Shown: positions 1 through 11,107 of the stretch, in pieces
Layout of the letters: each line of letters starts with the position of its first letter
Numbering within the stretch: the first letter of the stretch is position 1
Assembly: GCA_013146195.2 (NCBI GenBank)
Contig: CM028377.1
Location: 21,443,980 to 21,507,979 of the forward strand
DNA from: Codonopsis lanceolata
Taxonomy: Eukaryota; Streptophyta; Magnoliopsida; Asterales; Campanulaceae
Reading direction: 5' to 3'
Length of the DNA: 64,000 nt
Notes under the pieces: generated by a model
Database searches by the model: none
What the model was told of the DNA's origin: nothing
What the model saw: only the letters and a program-made list of their open reading frames with translations
Translations under genes and position numbers: made by a program

Positions 1-112
1 TTCTTTTCATAGATTGCAAGTAACTTTCAAGGAACTTACTTAAAAGTTTTTAAAGTGTTAATAAGCTATTCAACCCCCTTCTAGCTTATTATTGTGCTCA
101 TTGGGACCCACA
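1..112 (+). repeat. 3' end of the 5' LTR of element A
   Basis: These bases repeat at about 8804-8916 with only a few changes and end in CA immediately before the primer binding site. The rest of this LTR lies upstream of the window. Confidence 0.9.
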
Positions 113-114
113 AT

Positions 115-125
115 TGGTATCGAGC
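115..125 (+). promoter_or_regulatory. Primer binding site of element A (tRNA-Met type, one base short)
   Basis: TGGTATCGAGC follows the LTR end by two bases. The initiator tRNA-Met type site used by the other elements here (for example at 11062-11073) has one more base, an A within a CAG. This is either a real lesion or a consensus error at a CHG site. Confidence 0.75.
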
Positions 126-180
126 CTTACTCTTCGAAAACAAGTTTTTCCAAGATTAAACTCTTGAGAGATGCGACATA

Positions 181-1990
181 ATGGCACAAACACACTATAT
201 GTTGCCTACATCTAATGCTAACCACGTCCCAATATTGGATGAAGGTCATTTTGATGTATGGAAGGATAAAGTAATGAGATTCATGAACTCTATTGACAAC
301 AGGTTATGAAAATGTGTCACTGCAGGTCAACATGTACCAATGAAGGCCAATCTTCTAGCCTCCATCATGGGAACCTGCGAAGTTCCTAAAGAAGAATCTG
401 AATGGACAGAGGATGATAGAAAGGCTGGTAGAACTTGACAAAGCAATCAATATAATCACCGACTCTCTAGACACAAGCACCTACCAAGTGATTCGATGTA
501 CAAGCTGAAAGAGATGTGGGAAGCTCTTGTAGAATACTTGGAAGGAGACCAAGACACAGAGACAACGAGAAAATATACATACATCCAGCGGTTTGATTCT
601 TTCAAAAAGGATCCTAAGGAAACCTTGAGACAAGCATACGATCGATTCAGTGAGGTAATAAATAGTTGTTTTTCTCTTGGTAAAACTTATGACAAAAAGG
701 AAATGAACATGAGGTTTCTAGGCTCTCTAGGTAGCTTATGGCATGTGAAGACCACGGCTATGAAAGAATCTAAGAACTTAAACGAGATGACTCTTCGTAG
801 TCTCTACGCAAGTTTAAAGGTTTATGAACTTGAAGTTAATCAAGCTCTAGAGCAAGACAAGCAGTTGAGCGTATCTTTGCCGACCATGGTCCAAGAAGAA
901 ATCATTGTTGAAAACAAACCTTCTACTTCTTCAATGAAAATGATTTTTTATCGATGAACAATTTGCTATGTTTGTTAAATGTTTTCAAAAATTTGCAAAA
1001 TATGGAAGGAAGAACACTCACCAACAACCTTTCAAGAAAAATGGTGAAAGCTCATCTAAGGAAGAGCTTGTGTGTTATAACTGTACGAAACCTGGTCACT
1101 TTGCCTCAAAATGTCCTAAGCCAAAATTTGAAGCATACCGAAAACCCTCTTTTAGAAATTTTCAAAAACAAAAGGGTATGTTGGCTGAAGACATAGAAGA
1201 CAAACAGGTTGCTACATGGTTTGAGACTGATTCAGAAGAGGAGGAAGAGGATTGTGAGCAAGCTAATATATGCTTAATAGCTCATGATTCACCTACCTAT
1301 GACTCGAAAATGAAGTTGTAGTTTCACCAAGTCCTTTGGACAAAAATGAAACCAACGGTGATAGCTTCGATGGGAAGAACTTCTCAAGGATAATCGGGAT
1401 ATGCTTGAAGAATTTAATTCCTTTAGAGTAGCCTATGTTAAGCGGCCAAGAAGCGTGAGAAACTTACAGTGAGAAATCTTTGATGGCGGTGAGATTCAAA
1501 CTCTCAATAGTTGTCAACAAGAGAGTATCAAGCGAAGGAAGAAAACAAATTTCTTCATGACAAAATTGATGTCTGTGAGCACATCAAAGGACTTGACCTA
1601 GAGAAAATTGCCTTGCAAAGACAATTGACTCTGGAATAGCTCAAGGATGCATTTGAAGAAATCCTTACAAGCCAAAAATCTAGCAATGATAAAATAGGCA
1701 TAGGATATTCAGATGTGTCTCTTTCGACAATCTCTTCAGTCATAGAGAAAGGTGAATCCTCAGAAGCGCTAATGATATATCTTTCTCTAAGCAGACATTT
1801 GGAAATATAGGGAAACAAGGCCTTGGTTATTCAAGTGTTCCTTACGTTTACCCCAAAGTTCGAGAAAGGAAAAGCAAAATGTGACTCAAATGAGAAACAC
1901 GAAAGGGTAACGGTAGGTAGAAAGTGAAGTCTGCCGACAACAACTTTGCCAAGGCAAAATCTGCTGACGGTAGACCTACTAAACCTCTAC
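181..1990 (+). pseudogene. Copia gag polyprotein remnant (element A)
   Basis: Gag packages element RNA into particles. The frame opens at an ATG at 181, 55 bases after the primer site, with an N-terminal region of the DUF4219/UBN2 type (a YxxWxxK-like pattern at 255-275 and a helical UBN2 stretch at 496-850). A CCHC zinc knuckle (CYNCTKPGHFASKC) lies at about 1073-1115, followed by an acidic stretch and a long charged, coiled-coil-like tail to about 1800, which is usual in Sirevirus gag. The frame is broken by an in-frame stop near 307 (a Trp position), frameshifts near 430-500 and 940-970, and further stops after 1320. It is not translatable as it stands. Some breaks may be consensus errors at CAG/CTG sites. 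Confidence 0.75.
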
Positions 1991-2439
1991 CGATAACCAT
2001 CAAGTTTGTCTATGAAACAGGCAAAGCTCCTTTACATGTTGAAGGTAAACTTAAAGGTATTCTACCTAATCCTCCTAAAAGGTAATCAACGAGAAAAGCT
2101 AAAGCTAAATGCATTTGGTAACCTACCTAGGAAGATTCGAAAGAAATCAATTAAGTCTACCGTCAACAAGCAAAATTTGAACCAAAAATGGATATCAAGA
2201 AAAGGAATAATCATAAGCACTCTTCGGTTGAAGACTCTACAGTTCTCTATGGACTTTTCATTTATGTCATTCTTGCCATTGCTTAGGCCATCGGCATCGG
2301 AATGCTGCTAAGGTTTACCCAAGATCCGAGAGACCTAGTTCTCTCAAGGTCAAGCAGTATGGGTTGCAAAGGTTGCTAATCCTTAGGACCCAAAAAGAAA
2401 ATAAAGGGTACCTTGTTTGCTTTAACTTCTTTTCGAGGA

Positions 2440-3545
2440 ATGCTTCATGGCTATAGAATCGAGAAAACAAAGACATCGGTACCTAGAGGCGTGGTGTTCA
2501 AGACACATGATTGGGAGCAAGTCTTCTTCGTGATATAGGCTGAAGCAAAAGGACCTTGTTATTTTCGGAGACAATGCAAGAGGAAAGACAATTGGATATG
2601 GCTCGATTACTAGAGGAAGTCTTTCCATCAACAAAGTTTCTCTAGTAAGTGGTTTAAAGCACAATCTTTTGAGCATATCACAATGCGACAAAGGACTTCT
2701 ATGCCAATTCAATTCAAACCGGTGCCTCATCAAAGGCGGTGAATCTGCTCTACAATCTTGGCCGGCAATAGATAAGGAAACATCTATGTCGTGGACTTAA
2801 ATCTTCTAGGGAGATTCTCAAACACGTGTCTAGTAGCCAACAATGTTCGTGACAACGGTGGCTATGGCACAAGCGTCTCGATCACCTCAACTTCAAGCAC
2901 CGCTCCAAGCTCTCCAAAATGGGCTTGTCAAAGGTCTACCTACGATGTCTGCCCGCCGATCATGACGAAGTTGTAAAGCTTGCCAACTAGGAAAACTTTC
3001 CAAGTCTTCCTTTAAAAGAAAATCTGTTTTATCAACAAACAGACCTCTTCAACTTCTGCATATGGATCTCTTTGGACCTATTACAACGGCCGGTATTTCG
3101 GAGACAAGTACACACTTGTAGTAGTTGATGACTACTCTAGATTCACTTGGATTGAAACTATGACATCTAAAGATGAAACGTATGATCTAGTCACCGCACT
3201 CTTCGAAGACTTCAAACTCAAAAGCTTGAAGACATTTGTGACATAAGATCGGATAATGGCACTTGAATTCAAAAACAATGGTGTAGAAAATGCTGCGATG
3301 ACCATGGGATCGGCCACAACTTCTCTGCGCCGGTACTCCTCAACAAAATGGTATAGGTGAGCGGAAGAACGAACAACGATTGAAGCGGCTAGAACAATCT
3401 TGGCGAAGCTAAACTTCCGAAGTATTTTCAAGCGATCCAACGCCGCTTGTTTCACCGAATAGATCCACGATTTCGAGCAGATCAAAGGAGTCACATTTGC
3501 TTGCTGCCAAACGTATCATCGATATGTTTCAAAAAGCGACAAATC
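2440..3545 (+). pseudogene. Copia protease / integrase remnant (element A)
   Basis: Fragments in several frames resemble the Copia pol start. The residues CSRHMIGSK near 2499-2525 match the sequence just after the Copia aspartic protease DSG site, and that active-site triplet itself is damaged. A GAG-pre-integrase stretch (HRRLGH-like, then CxxC near 2975-3000) runs 2850-3010. An integrase start (LHMDLFGPI near 3055-3083, then VVVDDYSRFTW near 3117-3150) follows. Stops and shifts are frequent and the C-terminal integrase is barely readable by 3540. The reverse transcriptase that should follow is absent. The protein would cleave the polyprotein and insert cDNA; this copy cannot. Confidence 0.65.
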
Positions 3546-3574
3546 TAGGCATCGGTATTCCAAATCCAACAACT

Positions 3575-4029
3575 TCAATCTAGTTGGATACTCGGATGCG
3601 ATTATGCAAAGTGAGCGTAAGAAGCACCGGTGGGACTTGTCAATTTCTTGGAAAGCAGACTTGTCTCATGGTCTTGCAAGAAACAAGGATCGATGGCAAA
3701 CTCAACCACGGCGAGAATACATTCTTTTGTTGCTCTCAAGCGCTATGGATGAAGCAACAACTAGTGGACTACAACATCAAGGCGGCCGCCCAATCATGTG
3801 TGACAACACATCAGCCATCTCAGTCTCCAAAAATCCAGTGATGCACTCCAAGACAAAGCACATTGATATTCGTTATCACTTCCTCAAAGATCATGTGGAA
3901 AAATGTAACATCAGTTTGGAATATGTTCCAACTGAGCATCAATTGGCAGACATTCTCACAAAACCACTGGACGCCACCAGGTTTGCTTATTTAAGGAGAA
4001 ATCTTGGTATGATTGATCCTACTGCTTAA
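3575..4029 (+). pseudogene. Copia RNase H remnant (element A)
   Basis: Two overlapping frames together give the Copia RNase H. An SDAD-like start near 3592-3606 and a STGGTCQFLGK stretch near 3625-3660 come first. The second half is intact in one frame: CDNTSAISVSKNP, then HSKTKHIDIRYHF, then the closing LADILTKPLD at about 3952-3975, ending in TAA at 4029. RNase H removes the RNA strand during reverse transcription. The first half carries three or more small indels, two of them at CAG positions. It directly follows damaged integrase with no RT between, which marks an internal deletion. Confidence 0.8.
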
Positions 4030-4139
4030 GTTTAATATTTTGTTAATGTTTCTTTCATACCGGTAGACTCAGTTTTAGACTAATCGGAAGACGTAAGTTA
4101 TCCGTTACCGGAAGACTTAAAGGTTAGTATTCTTAAATA

Positions 4140-4625
4140 GTCCTTGAACCGTCATTTGCAAACTTTACGAAACCCTTTGAACAGAAATATTTCTCTCTCT
4201 ATTTATATTCTCTCTCTCTCTCTGAGTAACTACTTTCTGCAAATTCAAGTTCTTCTTGTTTCTTCTTCTCATCATCAACAATGGTACGCCTCTTTCTTCT
4301 TTACTCAAAACTTACTATGTACTGTTCTGCATTTCATTTTCAACCTAAAATTATTTTGGAATTCAAACGGTCATTTTTCGAGTTTATACAGTATTTCGCC
4401 ATTGTTGTTCTTACAAACTTGAATACTAACAGTCATTTTGGTATATTTATCGTTTATTCTTATGAAAACTTCTGTTATACTTTTCTCGAGTGTGGTTACT
4501 CTAAACATTCTAGGGTTTCAAGTTTTCGCTTCAAAAATTTCAATTATTTTAGAAAACTTTGAAATTCCTACTTGTTTAGTTGTCTAGATGAAAATCCCTA
4601 ATTTTTTATTTTGCTTTTCTTTCAG
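4140..4625 (+). promoter_or_regulatory. Putative leader and intron in front of the envelope-like ORF (element A)
   Basis: Between RNase H and the third ORF there is a CT-rich, plant 5'-UTR-like stretch (4180-4280, with two runs of TCTCTC) ending at an ATG at 4281. That ATG is followed at once by GT (4284). A pyrimidine-rich acceptor ending TTTCTTTCAG lies at 4616-4625. Removing 4284-4625 (342 bp) joins the ATG in frame to the downstream ORF. A TTAAATAG sequence at 4133-4140 could be a weak TATA box. Splice sites are read directly; use as a promoter is inference. Confidence 0.45.
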
Positions 4626-7259
4626 GCAAGAACTTCAAAATCAAAGCGCGACAGCGGAAAGGGTTTGAACCCGGAAACTGACATTCCTCCCAGTACGGAT
4701 GTCAACCTTCCAGGATACCCCACCTTTCCCGCCTCTCATGATATTATTGTCGCCCTGGACCCTAAGCTATACATTCCAGGAATGTGCATTGACCTTCTGT
4801 CAATCAACTCTATAGCTGCCGGCGTCAAAGCCTGCGAGGACATGGATGCCTCTGGAATTCTACCCCTCTTCTGCCTCAACGACGTAAATTACAGCATCTT
4901 CCTAGCAGAAGAATTCTATCAGAGGATGGAACTCATGAACCAGACTGCTCTTCGTGGATGGATTCGAGGCCGTCCCATCTCCGTTACCTCTAAGTCAATC
5001 TCCACTATCATCGGCGTACATTACGGAGGAGCTCTAGCAGCAACTACGGCTGAGGCTTTTCATTCCTGGGAAGCCATGAGGGAGTAGACACCTCCGGAGC
5101 CACAAGGAAAAATGCTCGGAATTTGTTCCTCTTGACGCTCACTACCATCTAATAGACAAGGGGCTCCTATTCAAGAGTGGAGCTCATGACATGTTTACGG
5201 CCCAGCAAATCAACCTGACCAGTGCTGTATTCCTTCAACTGCGTCTCAACTGGGGGCTTATCATCTTCAACGAGCTAAAGCAGTGGGTGGAGAAAGCAAA
5301 GAACAACCCCACCTGCAAACGCCCCTTCGTCAGGCTGATCAATGCCCTTTTAAGGGATGATGCAAATATCAACTCTTCTTGGAAAGAAGATGAGTTGTAT
5401 ACAGTGGCCAAGGAGAAGCAACTCACAGCCTCGTTTTTCAGTAAGTATACTGAATACGAGAACAAGCGACGGCTGCAGAAGGGTCTACCGCCAGTTACCC
5501 TTGAAAAGGTGGCCAAACCAATGCCCATCTTGGTCACCCGCTTCAACATGGATGCACATGAAGCGGCTAGCAGGACCTACAAAAAGGCCTTTGCAAAATT
5601 TGACGATCAAGTGGCCGCGGACCTCCATCAAAAGGCCAAAGACCTAGCTGATGAGGCAGAGTAGCTGCTAAGGTCCAAAATGGCAGCCAAGGGCAAAGCC
5701 AAGAAGACAAGGCCGGAAGTGGCAACTCCAACTGAAGAGGAGCAGGCCAAATGGATCAGAAAAGAGATGAAGGAAGGCCAAAAGAAGAAGGCACCAGGCC
5801 AATCCAGCCATTCTTCTTCTCCATCTACCCAAGCTAAGCCATCCTCTCAGCCACCTACCCAATCCAGCCAACCACCCTCACCATCTCCTGCACCCACTCC
5901 CAAACCAAAACGAAGGAGACTTCGTAAAACCTTTGAAGACCAGCCACCGGCAGTCCCTCCAACCCCTACCGATGAAGCAGCTGAGTCTCCTACTCAACCG
6001 CTGAGGAAGAAAAGGAGAGCTACCGGTCCCAAACCCTCTACCGCCAGCCACCCAACTACCTCTACCGACGCACAACCCTCAACTGTCAACCCTTCATCTA
6101 TTCCTTCTGAGTCATCTACTCAGAGGAATTCACCACCTCCGGAGGAGCCTCAAAATCAGGAGGAGCCAGCCAGAACCCCAACTCCTCCTCCCCCTTCACC
6201 CTTCAACTACTCACCTGACCCATCTATACCTTCCCCACCTCATTGCTCCCAACCAACTTCTTCAACCACACCACAGCCAACTCAAAACCCTCCCAACCGA
6301 CCCTTAGACTCTGCTGCTGCCAGGTTCCTCTTCGAACTTTCATCAGTAGCAGATCTATTCCACCCTCCTCATCAACCTTCTCAACCTCCTCAACCTTCCC
6401 TTCAAAAACCAAAATCCCTCTTCTACCCTGCCCCTTCTTTCTGGTTCTCTACCGATCCCATTCCCCAATCCCCCCACATCAGTGAGCATTCTGACACTGA
6501 TATGGAACTGGATTCCCCACCAACCCCTCCTCCACCTTCCCCTATAACCATATCCTCTTCCACCAAAACCATACCAACCCAAGACTCATCCTCTTCTGAC
6601 TCCATCACTCCCCCTCTCCAACAGCCCATAAGGCCTGCAGACTCTGCCTCTGTCGACACCATTCATATTGGCCAATCATCTACTTCCCATCAGCCAGCCA
6701 ATGATGAAGTTTTGTCCCGGCTGGATGCCATCTACCAGCGGCTAGGCGAGCTTACAAGCATATCTACCGCTTCTGAAGAAGTAGCCATCGCCGCAGCCAA
6801 GGCCAACGACCGGACGCCACTAATCTTCGACAATTTCAAGAGGATGTCGGACTCGTTTGATGCGACTTCACCGATGTCAAGATCAACATCGAAGCTCAAC
6901 GGGATGAAGGTTGCCGTATCATAAACTCCATTTTCTACGAGTTATTCCACGCCATCACTCTCCATCTCGGCCGTCCTCCGCCTGAACTCAACAACCTCGC
7001 TCGCAACTCAGCTCATGACATCATGAATGCCAACCGTGATCGTGATCTGGCCATCACGGAGGAGAAGCAAATGAGGTCTATTAACAGAATGCTGATGGAA
7101 GAGAACAACCGTCTTCGTGAAGAACTGGACTACCGTTCTCGTTCCACCAGACCTCCGACTGATGCAGATGACGAATACCAACGAAGAATGGAAGAGCTCG
7201 AGCGAGAAAGAAGAGAAAAGGAGGCTGCAGACAAAGGCAAAGGCAAAAGACCTTGGTAG
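4281..7259 (+). pseudogene. Envelope-like third ORF of Sirevirus-like element A
   Basis: The likely start is the ATG at 4281, spliced to 4626; an unspliced start at 4611 is less likely because it lies inside the intron's pyrimidine tract. The first part (4626-5664) has the plant transposon protein fold seen in third ORFs of Sirevirus and Athila elements, with a GWIRGRPISV stretch near 4959-4988. Residues from about 5790 to 6660 are Pro/Ser/Thr-rich with basic clusters. The C-terminus (7023-7250) is a strong coiled coil rich in Glu, Arg and Leu ending GKGKRPW. This low-complexity middle plus coiled-coil tail matches the family. Breaks: frameshift near 5090-5130, in-frame TAG at 5662-5664, frameshift near 6865. 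Its function is unproven in plants. Confidence 0.65.
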
Positions 7260-7642
7260 TTTATGTATCTTTTCTTCCCTTTCCTTTGTATTTATCTTAT
7301 TTTTGAAAAACTCTGTTGTATGTAAACATCTTGTTTATAAATACAGATGATTACTTGCTTTTTCAAAAATTATCTTGTTTAAATTCTTGCTGCTTTATTG
7401 CTTATCTAAATTAGAATTTAAACATTCAGTTTAAATTTATTTGAACTGCTGCTAATTTGTGTGCTGATCTTTGACTCTCTTATTCTTTTATGCACTTAGA
7501 TTAGTCCCTTACATTTGAGGTGTTATTCTGTTTTATAGAGGCATGTCTTCCGTTTCTTAATATATAAAATTTCTCCGACATGTTATTATCTATCAAATAG
7601 TTTGTTTTAAGCCCTCATTTGTAGTAATGATGACCAGATATA

Positions 7643-7655
7643 AATAGGAGGAGAT
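7643..7655 (+). promoter_or_regulatory. Polypurine tract of element A
   Basis: AATAGGAGGAGAT lies directly before the TG that starts the 3' LTR, the position used to prime plus-strand DNA synthesis. Confidence 0.8.
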
Positions 7656-8916
7656 TGTTGATTCTTATGTTAGATTTATATCTGATCAGTACATTACATT
7701 AGTTTTATAATTCAGTGGCTAATCGGTATCGATTAGCGTGGCAACCGTGTATAGAACTTTGCCTTGTATAGTTTTTATAGGACTTTTTCGTGTTCGGCGG
7801 AAGACCCCTTCTCGCCTTCACCTAAGACCCGCTCTCAAAGCTTAAGATCGGTAGACCTCGTGTCCGGCTAATCTGCTTCAACGTGTCCCCTCCAGCAAAA
7901 AGCTAACTGGATTAATTCAAACTTATTTCTATATATTATTTGAATTAATCCAAGTCATTCCCTGACATGTCAAGCCGCCGAAAGCAACTTTCAGCGAGGA
8001 AGACTTTTCGTCGAGCGATGAAAGCGAAAAAGCAAAGCGTCCCCTACTTTCGCTACATCTCTCGATCGACACCAAATCGCCCACCTTTTGAAGATCTCGA
8101 GAAATGATTATCTCGCTCTAGATATACGTGAAGGCGAAAATCCTTGATCGACCCCATGCATTTAATGCATTTATGAATAGAGCTGTTGAAGTCTTCGTCC
8201 TCTCCAACGGATTCTTTTGAAATGCACCTGCTATAAATACTGCCATTGAAGACTGGAACAACAGGAACTGTACAAAATCAATCGAACACTTAAAGAATTG
8301 CTCTGAAACTTCATAACTCCAAGTCCTTCAGCTCAGTGCATTCAATAGATCCTTAACAGATCTAGAAGTCCTCGTCAACAACAAGAAGCTGCTCATCAAC
8401 ATTTATTGTTTTATTCTTCTTGTTGTTAACTTCCATTAACTATACTTCTGCACGAATTAAATATCTTGTATTTACAGATATTTAATTCCCTAGACCCAAA
8501 CACAAGTCAATATTTTGTACACGATCCATTAGGGATATTCTTTGTAATTGATCTAAGTGGAAAACATAGTGCACAATTTAAATCAAAGGTTGACTGCCTT
8601 GGTGGTGGACGTAGCACTCATTATAGTGTGAACCATCCCAAAATACTTGTGTTATTTCTTACTGTTTGTCTATTACTTGAGCTGCTTAGTTTCATTGTTT
8701 ATATTATCTATTTCAGCAGAACTTAAAGTAATGCGTAAAAGGTCTACTAGTCCTTATCGGCGGACACTGGAACAACTTTCTTGAAGGTCTTCCGCTACTT
8801 GATTCTTTTCATAGATTGCAAGTAACTTTCAAGGAACTTACTTAAAAGTTTTTAAAGTGTTAATAAGCTATTCAACCCCCCCTTCTAGCTTATTATTGTA
8901 CTCATTGGGACCCACA
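7656..8916 (+). repeat. 3' LTR of element A (1261 bp)
   Basis: It starts TGTTGATTC after the purine tract and ends GGGACCCACA; the last ~112 bases repeat at 1-112. A TATA box (CTATAAATAC) lies at 8231-8240, giving the expected U3/R layout. Confidence 0.9.
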
Positions 8917-9564
8917 GAGACTTTGGATGCATGCTTGGCTGAGTAGCAACGTTTGGTTGCGGAATATTCGAGAGCAAACAGAGCGACGATTTGCAGAAAT
9001 GATGGCGACGATGCAAAGCATGGCACACCAGATACATGGGTCTTCGAACACTCCCTCTAGTAGTATCGGGTCCCCTTTTCATCCCAGAAATCTCTTCCAA
9101 GATCAGTCCCCCCTCCCCCACTTTGATTATTGGAACTGCTTGAAGTTGAAACATTGATATTTGATATTGTTTGATGTTGTATGTATATATTTGGTACTTG
9201 GATGTAATAACATTTAGAGTTTGATGTTTGTAAATTGGTTTTATATTATTGTTTATTTTGTATTTTTAATTTTGTATTAATTGTTATATTATCAGGTACA
9301 AAAATTTATAATGATAATATTTTTGTGTATTTTTTAATTTTTTTTCCATTATTAGTGACATAAATTTCCGTCGCTGAAATTAAAATTAATTTATTTTTTA
9401 AAAGCCTTTAGCAACGGAAATTTTTGTCGCTGATATTAACCTTTAGCGACGGAAATTGGTCCGTCGGACATCTGCGACGAAAAATCACCGACGGAAAAAT
9501 TCCCTCGCTGAGGAGCCTTTAGCGACGGAAAATTCCGTCACTAAAAGTCATTTTTCTAGTAGTG
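8917..9564 (+). mobile_element. 3' end of a CACTA (En/Spm) DNA transposon
   Basis: The right terminus reads TTTTTCTAGTAGTG ending at 9564, the inverse of a CACTACTAGAAAAA terminus typical of CACTA elements. Subterminal repeats of a TTTAGCGACGGAAA motif occur in both orientations at 9365-9545. The left part (8927-9157) encodes the tail of a transposase-associated protein: a glutamate/arginine/methionine-rich helix (EQTERRFAEMMATMQSM) and a Pro/Ser end. The 5' part is cut off by the LTR of element A at 8916, so element A landed in this transposon. Confidence 0.75.
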
Positions 9565-9619
9565 ATATAAACACACATACACAAAAGATAACACATATCA
9601 GGGTAATTAATCATGCTTA

Positions 9620-9622
<3 letters not shown>

Positions 9623-9687
<65 letters not shown>
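9623..9687. repeat. (AT)n microsatellite
   Basis: About 32 uninterrupted TA dinucleotides. The apparent ORFs across it (runs of Ile-Tyr) are artefacts of the repeat. Confidence 0.95.
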
Positions 9688-9690
<3 letters not shown>

Positions 9691-10006
9691 CACCCGTAAT
9701 CACATATATGTTTCCCGACCATTACAATAGTTCAACAAATATACATATTATATTAAATCGAAGGAAAACTCTCAATTTCCTTTCAACTAGTTGGCTTCCA
9801 ACCAGGTTCGTGCACAACTTAACAAAGTAATACAAGGGGTTTAGCTTCACAAGTAAAAAAACACTTTTTAACTAGTCGAATGAAACTGTTGGATTGGCTC
9901 TTTGTTGATGTAAGTCCAGTTGGCAATGAAATAAATCTAGAGGGTGGGGGTGAATAGCCTTTTAAAATCTTTAAGGGTTATTTTAGAAACCTTCAAAAGA
10001 TGCAGC
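9688..10006. other. Unassigned AT-rich sequence left of the Gypsy insertion
   Basis: No gene is visible. The stretch near 9930-9960 (ATCTAGAGGGTGGGGGTGAA) resembles purine-rich phrases common in plant LTR repeats. Together with 14445-14900 it may be an older repeat into which the Gypsy element inserted. The last five bases, GCAGC, are the target duplication. Confidence 0.4.
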
Positions 10007-11059
10007 TGATGTGGAATATTTCGAGATTGGCCTAACAACGAGGTCGATCCAAACTAAAAACATACAGGCAAAGGGATCGTTGGGTCAAGACGTGCTAAGA
10101 GTGGTTGAGAGGCTCGTTATGCCACGGTATACCGAGGGGGTGCGAGACAGATTTGAACGAGCAAGGGGCTGGATGATTAACGGGTTAAGGGAGCGAGACA
10201 AGGGCTGTGTTACGAGGAAGCTTCCTACATGGGTTGGGTTCAGATTAGGCAGGCTGGGACTGCATTATTTGGGCTTGAAGCACGGCTTGGAGTTGCATGA
10301 TTCGGCAAGGACGGAAATAGGGGAAGAAGCCGACTTGCTTAAGGAGTTTTATTAGTAGTTAGTTTTCTTTATTTTATTTTACTTGCTTTATGTAATTAAA
10401 GTCCTTAAAGGACTCTAGTTGTGGTTGCTTTCCAGTAGGATAGGATTTTCTTTTCCTAGTTTTTTAGGAGTTGTTTAGGTAGTATAAATTAGGAAGTCTC
10501 TCTTTTGTTTTCGGCAGATCGTGAAATAAGAAAATTGCAAAGAACAAGTTCGTTCTTTTTCTAAAAACCGGATGAATCATTACCAAGGTGAGTGAAGCCG
10601 AGGTTGGTTTGTTCGTCGGATTTCTTTACGTCGAGCGAGTGAAGTTCGACCGGTGAGTCCGCCTATCCATTCCTTTCTTTTAGTTATTATTGTGTTTATA
10701 TTTGGGGCTGTTTTGAACCCGAGATTGGGGCAGCCGGTTCACGTATTTCGGACAGATTTTTGGTGCTGTTTGGTGGGGTTTTGTTCGGCCTAAAGGGGGG
10801 TACAAAATTGTGAGATAGGTCTGCTCATTTGGTACTCTATTGTGTGTGTTTCGGGGCTGTTACGGGGCTGTTTTTGGGCTGGAGTTCGAAGCAGCCTGCT
10901 CGTGTAGTTCTGGACAGATTTTCGGCTGATAAAAATTGGTGTTGCAAGGCTATATTCAGGCCTGTTTTAGAAGGGGTTTTGGGCAGGTTTGAGCAGGTTT
11001 TGGGGCTGAATTAAGAGAGCAGAATCAGGTTACTGGTCCTGAGTTTTGACGCCGTATCA
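10007..11059 (+). repeat. 5' LTR of the gag-protease Gypsy element (1053 bp)
   Basis: It matches 13005-14439 apart from the insertion there. A TATA-like AGTATAAATTAGG lies at about 10481-10493. Several differences between the copies are indels at CAG or CTG. Confidence 0.92.
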
Positions 11060-11061
11060 AG

Positions 11062-11073
11062 TGGTATCAGAGC
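11062..11073 (+). promoter_or_regulatory. Primer binding site, tRNA-Met type
   Basis: TGGTATCAGAGC starts three bases after the last LTR base. The match is exact. Confidence 0.92.
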
Positions 11074-11107
11074 GCGGTTCTTACGAATACTTATTCGTAG
11101 GACGATC

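Larger units (their letters stand above)
1..8916 (+). mobile_element. Sirevirus-like Copia LTR retrotransposon (element A), 5' LTR cut by window edge
   Basis: The first 112 bases match the end of a long repeat at 7656-8916, so these are the two LTRs. Between them lie a primer site, gag, protease/integrase remnants, an RNase H remnant, an envelope-like frame and a purine tract, in the order expected of a Copia element with a third ORF (Sirevirus group). Domain order is direct; assignment to Sirevirus is inference from the extra ORF after RNase H, the coiled-coil gag tail and the tRNA-Met-type primer site. The copy is defective: the reverse transcriptase region is missing between about 3545 and 3575 and every frame is broken. 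It sits inside the 3' part of a CACTA element. The right flank begins GAGAC; the left target duplication is outside the window. Confidence 0.85.

Noticed and set aside
4611..4613. ATG at 4611 as start of the envelope-like ORF
   Set aside because: It lies inside the pyrimidine tract of a strong splice acceptor; the spliced ATG at 4281 fits better.
5668..6662. Minus-strand Gly/Arg-rich ORFs opposite the Pro-rich region
   Set aside because: They are the reverse reading of the Pro/Ser/Thr-rich part of the envelope-like ORF and have no independent support.
5680..6924. Possible host extensin or proline-rich cell-wall protein
   Set aside because: It lies between RNase H and the LTR of element A, lacks a signal peptide and SPPPP-type extensin repeats, and continues into a coiled coil as in Sirevirus third ORFs.
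9456..9830. ORFs with Ile-Tyr repeats
   Set aside because: They are created by the (AT)n microsatellite and the CACTA terminal repeats.
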